A stretch of 64,000 bases of DNA from an uncultured Bacteroidales bacterium (GTDB lineage: Bacteria; Bacteroidota; Bacteroidia; Bacteroidales; UBA932). The stretch lies in contig CAKVAS010000002.1 of assembly GCA_934725015.1 (NCBI GenBank), positions 1 to 64,000 of the forward strand, written 5' to 3'. The notes below the pieces were generated by a model. It was not told the DNA's origin, ran no database searches, and saw only the letters and a list, made by a program, of their open reading frames with translations. Made by a program: the position numbers and the translations under genes. Every line of letters begins with the position of its first letter. Position 1 is the first letter of the stretch. Positions 1-10,000 of this stretch are shown here, piece after piece.

Positions 1-2453
1 ACGGCGGAAGGAAGAAGGGAGGAGTCGTACAGGTAGCGGCGGAAAGACACATCGCGCCACAGACCGGAACCGTTTTTCAGGCTGCAGTCATGATATGTGC
101 ACAATGAATGCGGTCTGACATCTCGGTTTATCGCATTATAGGCATACGACTCGGTGGTGACTTTCGGAACGTCGCCGTCGTATTCAGTCGTTTCTGTTCC
201 GACGAGCTTCTTCCATCCCGTCGAGACGCAGATGTCGAAGAAATAGAAGTCAAAGATTGAATTGCAATAAGTATAATAAAAATCGCCTTTGTGCCATACG
301 TCTTCCAGTCGTGGAAATATTCCGCGAACATACATTCCTATTGGTACTCTGTCATTCCGGCTGAAGCATTTATATTTATTAACAACACTGCGTTTCAGCA
401 CATACTCCCCATTTTCCCACGCATAATCATCCTGCCGGTTCAAACACCCATCGGCCCATGAATTGTCAACAAAAAACCCCGGTACGCAGTATTCTTTCTT
501 TATGAGGTTGTCCGTCCCCTGAAAGACTTGACCATAAAAACTTCCAAATGCCTCTTGCAGGCGTTGCCGCCATTCGGAATACAGATTGCCCTGAGCTTTC
601 TTATAGCTGTTCTGATAATATTCCGTTGAAACAAAATCAGACGCAGCAACATCATAGCCACGAACTGTTTTCAATGTATCTCCGGGGGAAACGGAATCCA
701 CAATCTTTTCGACAATTTCTCCAAATGCAATCTTGCTTCCCGATTCATATCCCGGAACCAATGGTGACGAACTATACACCATTGTCCGCGTAATATCATA
801 AACGCCCTCTGCCGCATATATACACTTCATCAACGAGACAGAGAAATCACTGAAAACAGTTGAAGTGATAAATGCTCGAAACGACTTTGGCTTGGAATAA
901 TCGTAGAATCTGCTTATTGTCCTCCCGGTGGCCAAGTCTTTAGAAATTATCTTCTTGACTTTAATCGCCGGAGTGCGCGGGGACGCATAATCTTCCGTGT
1001 CATATACAAAATCGGTGTATGCTCCTGTTATGCCTGTCACTGATTTGAGAGAATGAGTCTTTGCATACCTCGCCGAATGCTTACGGTCAGCAATATATTT
1101 TTCATAATAGCTATCACCCACCGGAAGATACCCTAAAAGGCTTGGATTAGACACGCCATTATAGTACCCAAGCAAATCCTGCGAATAATAACAGTTCGGC
1201 TGTCCTATATTCAGATAGCCAAAGTCAGACATGGATGGCAAATCCTTAATCACTGTCCCCTCATCATAGTAATCGAAACTGTAACTGTCATATACGGTCC
1301 CGTCACCGCCCATGAATGTCATGCCGTCCAGTTTCAGGCGACCGCCTCCGAACGCACTGTGCGAGAACTCTACCTTTCGGAGAAGTTTCCCGGCATTATT
1401 CACAAGACGGATGTCTGAGATTCTGTATTTCCGACCGTCCTGACGCCCTGTAGCTGCAGTAAACACAAGTTTTCCCTGTGCGAATACGATTTCCTTGAGG
1501 ACAGGAGTACCATGTACCTGTCTCGTGTTTACAATGCTGTAAAACTCTCTGTCCGGCTGTGTCTTGCCGGATTTGTTATTTATGCTATAATTGTGTGAGA
1601 GGGTTCTTTCTGTATATGAATCCGGAAGCGCTGAATAAACGAAGCAGATGCTGTCCGTCCTGTTCATCGAGACAATCTTCGTCAGATACCATGCGCTGTC
1701 GTATGTATAGGAATTGCATAATGGCTGCATTGTTCCTGCCTGATGCTTATATGCCGTGGATTGAACAGTCGAGTTCTCCGGTTTTTCGAAATGATAGGAC
1801 ACGCCATGGTCGTCGGTTATGACGAAGCCTACTGTAAGTTTTCCGGCCTTGTCCGTCAGGCGGCGAATTCGGTTCTCCGTATATGGAGTCTGCAAATACG
1901 AGTCATGCCCCATTATGTAGAATGTACCTCCTCCTTGTCCATAAGAATAGTCATAACGGTCGCGCATCTTGTCGGTCCCATCCAGTCCCCCATTTGTAGA
2001 GGCTACTGTTTTGTTAAGAAGTTCAGCGCTCTTGTCATTCCTTATCTTTTCGGCTGTCGGCCACTCTGGGAAAACATCCCTGTCCGGAAGTCCCTGAATA
2101 GTGCAATTCACAACCCCTCCGGCGTTCAGCACCCAGCCGAGTCCCGCCCAGCTCGCCTTGTCGGTGACCCTGACTCCGCCGCCGATGTAGGAAAGGGATA
2201 CGGGGAATGTCAGTTCGCGGGTACGGATTTCATAAATGGGAATTGACACGTCGACCTGTCCCGAAGCCTGAGAGACGGAATACTGTCCGTAGTTGAGAAA
2301 TGCGGCGGCCTCGGGCGTGGGAGGAACGAGATAGGGATTGTTCTCCGCGGACATGAGAGTGCTTCCGACGGCGAGGGTCTGTGCCGGAAGACGGAGGCCT
2401 GACGAGGCGAGAAGCAGAGCCAGAGTGCAGAGGGTCAGCAGTTTCTGTTTCAT
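1..2453 (-). CDS. RHS-like large surface protein, N-terminal part (runs off the left edge)
   Basis: An uninterrupted minus-strand frame starts at ATG 2453 and leaves the window at base 1, so about 817 codons are visible and the C-terminus is missing. Residues 1-25 form a signal peptide (MKQKLLTLCTLALLLASSG). The mature N-terminus has the layout of Bacteroidetes RHS/YD-repeat proteins: NYGQYSVSQASGQVDVSIP, then LSYIGGGVRV and ASWAGLGWVLNAGG. In that family this is the plug-like start of a very large secreted or surface protein, whose variable C-terminus often carries a toxin or adhesive domain. That end cannot be seen here. The following gene on the same strand direction is recG, 43 bases upstream. 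No frameshift was seen over the whole stretch. The family call is good; the function is inferred. Confidence 0.8.
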   Translation of the reverse strand, partial: MKQKLLTLCTLALLLASSGLRLPAQTLAVGSTLMSAENNPYLVPPTPEAAAFLNYGQYSVSQASGQVDVSIPIYEIRTRELTFPVSLSYIGGGVRVTDKASWAGLGWVLNAGGVVNCTIQGLPDRDVFPEWPTAEKIRNDKSAELLNKTVASTNGGLDGTDKMRDRYDYSYGQGGGTFYIMGHDSYLQTPYTENRIRRLTDKAGKLTVGFVITDDHGVSYHFEKPENSTVQSTAYKHQAGTMQPLCNSYTYDSAWYLTKIVSMNRTDSICFVYSALPDSYTERTLSHNYSINNKSGKTQPDREFYSIVNTRQVHGTPVLKEIVFAQGKLVFTAATGRQDGRKYRISDIRLVNNAGKLLRKVEFSHSAFGGGRLKLDGMTFMGGDGTVYDSYSFDYYDEGTVIKDLPSMSDFGYLNIGQPNCYYSQDLLGYYNGVSNPSLLGYLPVGDSYYEKYIADRKHSARYAKTHSLKSVTGITGAYTDFVYDTEDYASPRTPAIKVKKIISKDLATGRTISRFYDYSKPKSFRAFITSTVFSDFSVSLMKCIYAAEGVYDITRTMVYSSSPLVPGYESGSKIAFGEIVEKIVDSVSPGDTLKTVRGYDVAASDFVSTEYYQNSYKKAQGNLYSEWRQRLQEAFGSFYGQVFQGTDNLIKKEYCVPGFFVDNSWADGCLNRQDDYAWENGEYVLKRSVVNKYKCFSRNDRVPIGMYVRGIFPRLEDVWHKGDFYYTYCNSIFDFYFFDICVSTGWKKLVGTETTEYDGDVPKVTTESYAYNAINRDVRPHSLCTYHDCSLKNGSGLWRDVSFRRYLYDSSLLPSA

Positions 2454-2496
2454 GAGAAGCGTGGTTTTGGTTATGTGTTCTGTACTGTTAGTCGTT

Positions 2497-4713
2497 TCAG
2501 CTGATTTTGCTGTAGTCCTTTATCTCGTACTTGTTTTTCCGCAGTTCCGCGAGCAGCGGGGCGTTCTTGGCGAGGCTGAGCGTCGGGTCTGCGTTCAGGA
2601 CGGCTGAGGCGGCGGCGCGGGCGGCGCTGAGAATCTGGCCGTCCTTGGCGAGGGAGGCGATGTTTAGGGCAATCGGGAGACCGCTCTGCTGGGTGCCTTC
2701 AAGGTCGCCCGGACCGCGCATCTTCATGTCCTCCTCGGCAATTTCAAACCCGTTTTCGGTACGGCACATGAGCTCGATGCGGTTTCTGGACTCCTTGCTG
2801 AGCCTGTGGCCGGTCATCAGTATGCAGTATGCCTTGTCGCTGCCCCTGCCCACTCGTCCGCGCAGCTGGTGGAGCTGGCTCAGACCGAACCTCTCCGCGC
2901 TCTCGATGACCATAACGCTCGCGTTCGGCACATCCACACCCACCTCGATGACCGACGTCGCCACGAGTATGTTCGCCCTGCCTTCGGAAAACGCGTCCAT
3001 ATTGAAGGCCTTCTCCTCGTTGTCGAGCTTCCCGTGCACCACGGCAATCTTGTAGGGCGGGAACGGGAAATGGTGGCGGATGGTCTCTATGCCGTTCTCA
3101 AGATTCTGGTAGTCAAGCTTCTCGCTCTCGAAAATCAGCGGATAGACTATGAACACCTGCCGCCCGGCCTCAATTTCCTTCTTGAGGAAATTGTACATCA
3201 CGAGCCTCTTGCCCTCGGTCCCGTGGATGGTCAGAACCGGCTTTCTTCCCGGAGGAAGTTCGTCAATTACGGAGACGTCGAGGTCGCCGTAGAGCGTCAT
3301 CGCGAGCGTCCTCGGAATCGGGGTGGCGGTCATCACCAGCACGTGAGGCGGCTTCCCGTCGCAGGTCTTCCTCCAGAGCTTCGCCCTCTGCTCCACTCCG
3401 AAGCGGTGCTGCTCATCGACAATGGCAAGTCCCAGCCTCCTGAACTTCACGCTGTCCTCAATCAGGGCGTGCGTCCCGACGATAATCCCTATGGAGCCGT
3501 CCTCAAGCCCGGCGTGGATCTCGCGCCTTTCAGCGGTCCTGCTGCTGCCGGTGAGCAGGGCGGCGCGTACTCCCGTAGGGGCGAGATACTTGCTGATGTT
3601 CCTGTAGTGCTGCTGCGCGAGCACCTCGGTAGGCGCCATGATGCAGGCCTGATAGCCGTTTCCGACCGCAATCAGCGCGCTCAGCACTGCGACCATGGTC
3701 TTCCCGCTGCCAACGTCCCCCTGAAGCAGGCGGTTCATCTGATGCCCCGACTTCATGTCGTCGCGGATTTCGGTGATGACCCTTTTCTGCGCTCCCGTGA
3801 GCGGGAAGGGGAGTGCCTCGTAGCACCTGTTGAATGCCTCGCCGACCTTCGGCATCATGAGCCCGTCGTCGCCTTTCGAACGCACGAACTTCTGCTTGAG
3901 CAGCGCGAGCTGGAGGAAGAACAGCTCCTCGAACTTGAGACGGAATCGTGCCCTTTCCAGAGCCTCGGGGCTGTCCGGGAAATGGATGTTGCGAAGCGCG
4001 TAGTGAATCGGTGCAAGTCCGTATTTCTCAAGAATATACATCGGTAGCGCCTCCACCTCATAGCCGAGCGCCGCATTCAGCGCCCCCTGCATGATTCTGT
4101 TCATCACCTTGCCCGTGATTCCGCAGTTCTTCAGCTTTTCGCCGGACGGATAGACCCCTACGAGATGTCCTCCCTTCTGGCCAGGGATGGCGTTCTGTCC
4201 GGGAAATCCGCCCGCGGCAATGCCGTTTGCGGCCGGGACCTGCCCGCCTGCGGCACTGCACTCGTCCGGCTTATCGACTTCCGGATGGACGATGCTGAAC
4301 CGTCCGTTGTATTCGTTAGGCTTGCCGAAAAAGATGAAAGTACCTCCTCCGGACAGTTTCTCGAACATCCACTTTATCCCTCGGAAGAAGGTCATCTCCA
4401 TCTCGCCGGTTCCGTCGCCCACGCGCACGCTCATCCGCTTTACCGTGTTGAATTTCAGAGTGTTCGGGTTTTCCTGCGAAATTTCACCCTTCGCCCCGAA
4501 GAGCGTAATCTTCCGGACGGAGGCGAGAATCTGGATGTATGCGGAATCCCCCCTGACATCGGAGATTCTGACGAATGACGTCCTGTCGATGTAGCGGAAC
4601 GGGTATATCCTCAGCAGGTCGGAGGCATATTTCACCCCGAACTCGCTCTTCAGCGCTTCCGCACGCTTGGGTCCGACCCCCGGCAGATACTGTATTTCCG
4701 TTTCATTCCGCAT
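2497..4713 (-). CDS. recG: ATP-dependent DNA helicase RecG
   Basis: RecG remodels stalled replication forks and branch-migrates recombination intermediates. The protein has an N-terminal wedge/OB region (about residues 1-150) and then a DExH helicase core with Walker A GDVGSGKTM, the box DEQHRFG, MTATPIPRTL and GRVGRG. I start it at ATG 4713 (MRNETEIQYLPGVGPKRAEA), giving 738 aa. The longer frame to 4938 adds hydrophobic, Cys-rich sequence foreign to RecG and overlaps the pdxA promoter. Oddity: a Gly/Ala/Pro-rich stretch of about 35 residues (about 149-182) sits between the wedge domain and the helicase core and makes the protein somewhat longer than usual. It is divergent from pdxA. Confidence 0.96.
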   Translation of the reverse strand: MRNETEIQYLPGVGPKRAEALKSEFGVKYASDLLRIYPFRYIDRTSFVRISDVRGDSAYIQILASVRKITLFGAKGEISQENPNTLKFNTVKRMSVRVGDGTGEMEMTFFRGIKWMFEKLSGGGTFIFFGKPNEYNGRFSIVHPEVDKPDECSAAGGQVPAANGIAAGGFPGQNAIPGQKGGHLVGVYPSGEKLKNCGITGKVMNRIMQGALNAALGYEVEALPMYILEKYGLAPIHYALRNIHFPDSPEALERARFRLKFEELFFLQLALLKQKFVRSKGDDGLMMPKVGEAFNRCYEALPFPLTGAQKRVITEIRDDMKSGHQMNRLLQGDVGSGKTMVAVLSALIAVGNGYQACIMAPTEVLAQQHYRNISKYLAPTGVRAALLTGSSRTAERREIHAGLEDGSIGIIVGTHALIEDSVKFRRLGLAIVDEQHRFGVEQRAKLWRKTCDGKPPHVLVMTATPIPRTLAMTLYGDLDVSVIDELPPGRKPVLTIHGTEGKRLVMYNFLKKEIEAGRQVFIVYPLIFESEKLDYQNLENGIETIRHHFPFPPYKIAVVHGKLDNEEKAFNMDAFSEGRANILVATSVIEVGVDVPNASVMVIESAERFGLSQLHQLRGRVGRGSDKAYCILMTGHRLSKESRNRIELMCRTENGFEIAEEDMKMRGPGDLEGTQQSGLPIALNIASLAKDGQILSAARAAASAVLNADPTLSLAKNAPLLAELRKNKYEIKDYSKIS

Positions 4714-4784
4714 AACACGCGAAGTTACGAAAAAGAATCCAACTGATGTTATGGGCGGTATAAAATGTTTTCCGATATATTTTG

Positions 4785-4792
4785 TATCTTTG
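4785..4792 (+). promoter_or_regulatory. Bacteroidetes -7 box upstream of pdxA
   Basis: TATCTTTG matches the Bacteroidetes -7 consensus TAnnTTTG. It lies about 150 bases before the pdxA start chosen here, in the gap between divergent recG and pdxA. The upstream -33 element is only a weak T-rich match. Confidence 0.55.
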
Positions 4793-4943
4793 CAGGATGT
4801 GAAACAATCTGCCAGTGAAAGGCATGTGGCATTTGTGATGTATTTTTGAGGGCAGATTTGTTTTGGAAGAAGGAGTGTACCGGGCGTACACGACTGATGA
4901 GAAAACGAATATGCACCCAAAAGACACACAAACAGCAAAATAT

Positions 4944-6029
4944 ATGGACAGGAAAATAGTGGTCGGCATTACCCAGGGCGACGGCAACGGAATCGGATAT
5001 GAGGTCATAATCAAGGCTCTCGCGGACGAGAGGATTCTTGATTTCTGCACTCCGGTGATATACGGGTCATCGAAGATTTTCGGATTTTACAGGAAACTGA
5101 TTCATAATCTCGACAAGCCGGTGAATACCAATGTTATAACATCGGCGAAGGACATCCATCCCAAGAGGGTGAACATCGTCAACTGCCTTCCGGACAATGT
5201 CTATGTGGAACCGGGACAATCGACTCCCGAGTCCGCCAAGTCGGCGATGGTCGCGCTTGAGCAGGCGGTGACGGACATAAAGAACGGAGACATAGACGTT
5301 CTCGTGACCGCGCCTTTCAACAAGAGGGCGATGGCGAACGAGGGATTCGGCTTCACGGGACACACGGAGTATCTCGAAAAGGAGTTCGGGGTCGATGAGG
5401 TGTGCATGATTATGGTCAGCGACAACCTCAAGGTGGGCGTTGTGACGGGCCACATTCCGCTGAAGGAGGTGCCTACTGCAATAACCAAGGAGAAGATTAT
5501 CAGCAAGCTGAAGCTTATGAAGCGTTCGCTTGAGCGGGATTTCGGGGTCGATTCCCCGAAGATTGCGGTGCTGGGGCTGAACCCTCACTGCGGCGACGGC
5601 GGGCTGCTCGGCGAGGAGGAGAAGAACATCATCCTTCCGGCGGTTCAGGAGGCTGTCTCGCAGGGTATTCTGGCGTTCGGACCGTATTCCCCTGACGGGT
5701 TCTTCGGGCTGGGCAACTACTCGAAGTTCGATGCTGTTCTGGCGATGTACCACGACCAGGGGCTGATTCCGTTCAAGGCGCTTGCCTTCGAGGACGGGGT
5801 GAACTACACGGCCGGGCTGCCGATTGTGAGGACTTCTCCGGACCACGGGACGGCATACGAGATGGCTGGGCGCGACGAGGCCGACCCGCGTTCCATGATG
5901 GCTTCGATTTTTGCGGCGATTGACGTGTTCAACAAGCGGCAGTCCTATGACGAGCTGGTGGCCGGGAAGCTGAAGGTGAAGATGCCGGACACTGAGATTA
6001 AGCCTCGCGGAGGCCGCGTAATAGAGTGA
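4944..6029 (+). CDS. pdxA: 4-hydroxythreonine-4-phosphate dehydrogenase
   Basis: PdxA oxidises 4-phosphohydroxy-L-threonine in the DXP-dependent route to pyridoxal phosphate. The 361-aa product starts MDRKIVVGITQGDGNGIGYE and contains the conserved segments VTAPFNKRA, GFTGHTEYL, LGLNPHCGDGG, MYHDQGLIPFK and RTSPDHGTAYE, which carry the metal-binding histidines and aspartate. I chose ATG 4944 because the family begins there. In-frame starts at 4863 and 4911 would add a polar tail without homology. It has its own upstream -7 box and is followed by a palindromic repeat. Confidence 0.95.
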   Translation: MDRKIVVGITQGDGNGIGYEVIIKALADERILDFCTPVIYGSSKIFGFYRKLIHNLDKPVNTNVITSAKDIHPKRVNIVNCLPDNVYVEPGQSTPESAKSAMVALEQAVTDIKNGDIDVLVTAPFNKRAMANEGFGFTGHTEYLEKEFGVDEVCMIMVSDNLKVGVVTGHIPLKEVPTAITKEKIISKLKLMKRSLERDFGVDSPKIAVLGLNPHCGDGGLLGEEEKNIILPAVQEAVSQGILAFGPYSPDGFFGLGNYSKFDAVLAMYHDQGLIPFKALAFEDGVNYTAGLPIVRTSPDHGTAYEMAGRDEADPRSMMASIFAAIDVFNKRQSYDELVAGKLKVKMPDTEIKPRGGRVIE

Positions 6030-6049
6030 CGGGACGCCTAAAAAGCGGA

Positions 6050-6130
6050 TTGCTTCGTTGCGTGTGAATTTCAAATCCTCACAACCATCAGGTTGCTCCG
6101 GTGTTGAAATTCCCATCGCGCCTTGCACTC
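6050..6130 (-). repeat. Dispersed palindromic repeat, copy A
   Basis: Read on the minus strand this matches the repeats at 44814, 44933 and 58208. Its order is GTGCAAGGCG, then CACCGGAGCAACC, a short loop, GGTTGTGAGGAT and finally CGCAACG. The GCAACC/GGTTGT arms form the central hairpin. It lies just behind the pdxA stop codon. Its orientation relative to the gene before it is the same as for the copies behind dnaN and the DUF5020 gene. Confidence 0.75.
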
Positions 6131-6197
6131 CATCTTTTTATGCATTCCCTTTGGCTCAGGTTGTTTGCTGGATGAACTTTGAGGTAGATTTTTAGCG

Positions 6198-6719
6198 ATG
6201 GAAAATGTGACGCCGGCTGTTCAGAGGCCGCCGATTTATCTTTATACCGACGGGGCTTCGAGCGGTAATCCCGGTCCGGGGGGATATGGGATAGTGCTGC
6301 GCTGCGGAGACTATTCGCGCGAGATGAGCGGCGGGTTCGCCCTCACGACCAACAACCGGATGGAGCTGCTTGCGGTAATCAGAGGCCTTGAGGCCATACG
6401 CTGGCGGCCTGCCACGGTTCATGTGGTGAGCGACTCGTCCTATGTGGTGAAGGCAATCAACGAGGGATGGCTTCTCAAGTGGAAGTCAAAGGGTTATGCA
6501 AAGGTGAAGAATCCGGATTTATGGATGAGGCTTGAGCCTTTGCTGGCCGTGCATCATGTCACCTTCCATTGGATTAAGGGTCATGCCGGGCATCCGGAGA
6601 ACGAACGCTGCGACGCGCTTGCCGTCGCGGCCGGTGCGGGCGCCGTTGCTGCTGGAAAGGCTCTTCCTGATGACGCGGGCTACCTGCTGTCGTCGCGGAA
6701 CGGCGCGGCTCTTCTGTAG
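6198..6719 (+). CDS. rnhA: Ribonuclease HI
   Basis: This enzyme degrades the RNA strand of RNA:DNA hybrids (R-loops, primers). The 173-aa protein is a single RNase H fold. Catalytic acidic residues are visible at D18 (YTDGASSGNPG), E56 (NNRMELLAV), D79 (VVSDSSYVV) and D138 (NERCDALAV), with H128 in IKGHAGHPEN. The last 30 residues are an Ala/Gly-rich tail beyond the usual domain end. The gene stands alone between pdxA and secA. Confidence 0.95.
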   Translation: MENVTPAVQRPPIYLYTDGASSGNPGPGGYGIVLRCGDYSREMSGGFALTTNNRMELLAVIRGLEAIRWRPATVHVVSDSSYVVKAINEGWLLKWKSKGYAKVKNPDLWMRLEPLLAVHHVTFHWIKGHAGHPENERCDALAVAAGAGAVAAGKALPDDAGYLLSSRNGAALL

Positions 6720-6763
6720 GGCGGATCACGGCTCATTGCTCAGTTACAAAGATTTCTCACTTC

Positions 6764-6857
6764 GTTCGAAATGACAGGGCGATGTTCGAAATGACAGGGC
6801 GATGTTCGAAATGACAGGGCGACGTTCGAAATGCCGGGATGATGCCCAAAATGCCGG
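6764..6857. repeat. Tandem 20-bp repeat, four to five units
   Basis: Three units of GTTCGAAATGACAGGGCGAT (the third ends GAC-) are followed by a diverged fourth and a degenerate fifth. The array grows out of CTCACTTCGTTCGAAATGACA (6757-6775), which is one arm of the common intergenic repeat seen complete at 58043-58155. It fills much of the 294-base gap between rnhA and secA. I see no gene here. Confidence 0.85.
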
Positions 6858-6907
6858 AACGTGTGCGAGAAAGCGGATTTTCTGTTTCAGATGTTCTACT
6901 GATTTAT

Positions 6908-6915
6908 TATATTTG
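6908..6915 (+). promoter_or_regulatory. Bacteroidetes -7 box upstream of secA
   Basis: TATATTTG matches TAnnTTTG about 100 bases before the secA start. This predicts a leader of about 90 nt. A TTTC-like -33 is present but weak. Confidence 0.6.
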
Positions 6916-7013
6916 CAGGATTTTAGGCACAATGCTTGCGCACTGCGCGACGCGCCCGTGCGCGGTGTGCGCTCGTGCTGCAAAATAAAACTGCAAAATA
7001 AAAATTCAAGATA

Positions 7014-10000
7014 ATGGGATTAGCTGACATTTTCAAAAAACTCTTCGGGACCAAGGCCGAGCGGGACATGAAGGCGATAAAGCCTCTTCTCGACAAGGTT
7101 CTTGCGGCATACGAAGATATTGACAAGCTCTCGAACGACGAACTCAGGGCGAAGACGGACGAACTCAGGGCATTCGTGGCTTCGCGTATCGCCGACGACG
7201 AGAAGAGAATCGCGGAAATCAAGGCGCAGCTGGACGGAGACCTCGCCATCGAGGAGAAGGAGGCGCTCGCGACGGAATCTGACAAACTTGTGAAGAAAGT
7301 TGACGAGACGATTGAAGAGGCTCTGAACGAGATACTTCCGCAGGCTTTCGCAATCATGAAATCCACGGCGAGAAGGTTCGCTCAGAACGCGGAGGTCGAG
7401 GTCACGGCCAACGATTTCGACCGTAAGATGGCGGCCTCGCACGATTTCGTGGAGATACGCCCGGGCAAGGACGGGGAGCCGGACAAGGCGGTCTGGTTCA
7501 ACAGCTGGACGGCCGGCGGAAACAGGATTACCTGGGACATGATTCACTATGACGTGCAGCTCATCGGCGGCATCGTCCTGCATCAGGGAAAGATTGCCGA
7601 GATGGCCACCGGCGAGGGAAAGACCCTCGTGGCGACGCTGCCGGTGTTCCTGAACGCGCTTTCCGGCAAGGGTGTCCACATGGTCACGGTCAACGACTAC
7701 CTCTCGAAGCGTGACTCCGAGTGGATGGGACCGCTGTATATGTTCCACGGACTCAGCGTCGATTGCATCGACAAGCATGAGCCCAATTCCGACGCCCGCC
7801 GCCGCGCATACGCCTGCGACATCACCTTCGGAACCAACAACGAGTTCGGCTTCGACTACCTCCGCGACAACATGGCGTTCAGTCAGAAGGATTTGGTGCA
7901 GAGAAAGCATCAGTTCGCCATTGTCGATGAGGTCGATTCCGTGCTCATCGACGACGCGAGGACCCCGCTCATCATCTCAGGCCCTGTGGAGAGGGGCGAC
8001 GACCAGCAGTTCGCGCAGTACAAGCCGTATGTCGAGAACCTCTACAACAAGCAGAAGGCACTCGTCACGAGCATTCTCAACGAGGCCAGGAAACTCATAG
8101 CCGAGGGCAACGAGAAGGAAGGGGGAGTCCTCCTGTTCCGTGCCTACAAGGGCTACCCTAAGTATCGCCCGCTCATCAAGTTCCTCAGCGAGCCGGGCAT
8201 GAAGCAGCTTCTCCAGAAAGTCGAGAACTACTACATTCAGGACAACGAGAAGGAGATGCCGTACATCACGGACCCGCTCTATTTCGTCATCAACGAGAAG
8301 CAGAACACGGTCGATATGACGGACAAGGGACGCGACCTGCTCGCGCAGTCTGTCAATGACGACAACTTCTTCGTTCTTCCGGACGTCGGCTCGGCAATCG
8401 CCGAGATTGAGAAATCGACGACCGACCCCGCTCAGAAGCGTCAGAAGAAGGATGAGCTTATGGCTGACTTCGCCCTCAAGAGCGAGCGTGTCCACACCGT
8501 CATCCAGCTTCTGAAGGCCTACACGATGTTCGAGCTGAACGTCGATTACATCATCTCGGAAGACGGAAAGATTAAGATTGTCGATGAGCAGACCGGCCGT
8601 ATCATGGAGGGACGCCGCTGGAGCGACGGGCTTCATCAGGCGGTCGAGGCGAAGGAGAACGTGAAGGTTGAGGCCGCCACGCAGACATTCGCGACGATTA
8701 CCCTTCAGAACTATTTCCGTATGTATCACAAGCTTGCCGGCATGACCGGTACGGCAGAGACCGAGGCGGGCGAGTTCTGGAGCATCTACAAGCTCGACGT
8801 GGTCGTCATCCCTACCAACAAGCCGATTGCCCGCATCGACTATAACGACCTGATTTACAAGACAAAGCAGGCGAAATACAATGCCGTGATAGAGAAGGTT
8901 CTCGAACTCAGGGCTCAGGGACGCCCGGTGCTGGTCGGAACCACTGACGTGGACACTTCGGAACTTCTGAACAGGATGTTCCTCCGCCGGGGCATCAGGG
9001 CTCAGGTTCTCAATGCCAAGCAGCATGCGCGTGAGGCCGAGATTGTGGCTCAGGCGGGACAGTCAAGCACGGTCACCATCGCCACCAACATGGCCGGCCG
9101 AGGTACGGACATCAAGCTTTCTCCGGAGGTCCGTGAGGCCGGCGGTCTTGCCATCATCGGAACCGAGCGCCACGACAGCCGCCGCGTCGACCGGCAGCTG
9201 CGGGGACGTGCCGGACGTCAGGGTGACCCCGGTTCTTCCATATTCTTCATCTCCCTCGAGGACAAGCTGATGCGTCTTTTCGGTTCGGAGAGAATCGCGA
9301 AGGTCGTGGATAACCTCGGAATGGCCGACGACGAGGCTCTTGAGTCCACGATGCTTTCAAACTCAATAGAGAAGGCTCAGAAGAAGGTCGAGGAGAACAA
9401 CTTCGGAATCCGTAAGAGAACGCTGGAATATGACGACGTGATGAACTCGCAGCGTGAGGTTATTTACAGCAAGAGGCGTAATGCGCTCTCGGGAGAGAGA
9501 ATAGAGATTGACGTCATGAACATGATGCAGGACACTGCGGAAATCTTCGCCGAGAAGGCGGAGAACATGACTTATGACGCGTTTGTGGAGTATGTCATGG
9601 GCACGCTCTCGCTCGACCTCGACTTCGACGAGGAGTTCTACAACAAGGCGAATGCGTCCGCGCTCGCTGACAGGCTCTTCGAAAACATGAAGGAAACATA
9701 CAACCGCCGCATAGACGCCATGATTCAGAAGGCTATGCCTATCATCCGTCAGGTCTATGAGACTCAGGGCAACCGCTATGTGAACATTGCGATTCCTATT
9801 ACCGACGGCCGGCGTATGCTGAACCTTTCGGTGAACCTCCAGCGCGCGTACGAGAATGAGGGCAAGGAAATAGGCAAGGCTCTCTCCAAGACCATCGTGC
9901 TCTTCGAGATAGACCGCCACTGGAAGGATCATCTCCGCGACATGGACGACCTCAAGCAGTCGGTGCAGAATGCCTCGTACGAGCAGAAGGATCCGCTTCT

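Noticed and set aside
2806..4047. A 413-codon plus-strand frame opposite recG.
   Set aside because: It is a shadow of the GC-rich recG codons; His/Arg/Leu-rich composition and no start context support this. Similar shadows lie opposite pdxA, secA, dnaN, argS, the DUF3987 gene and ugd.
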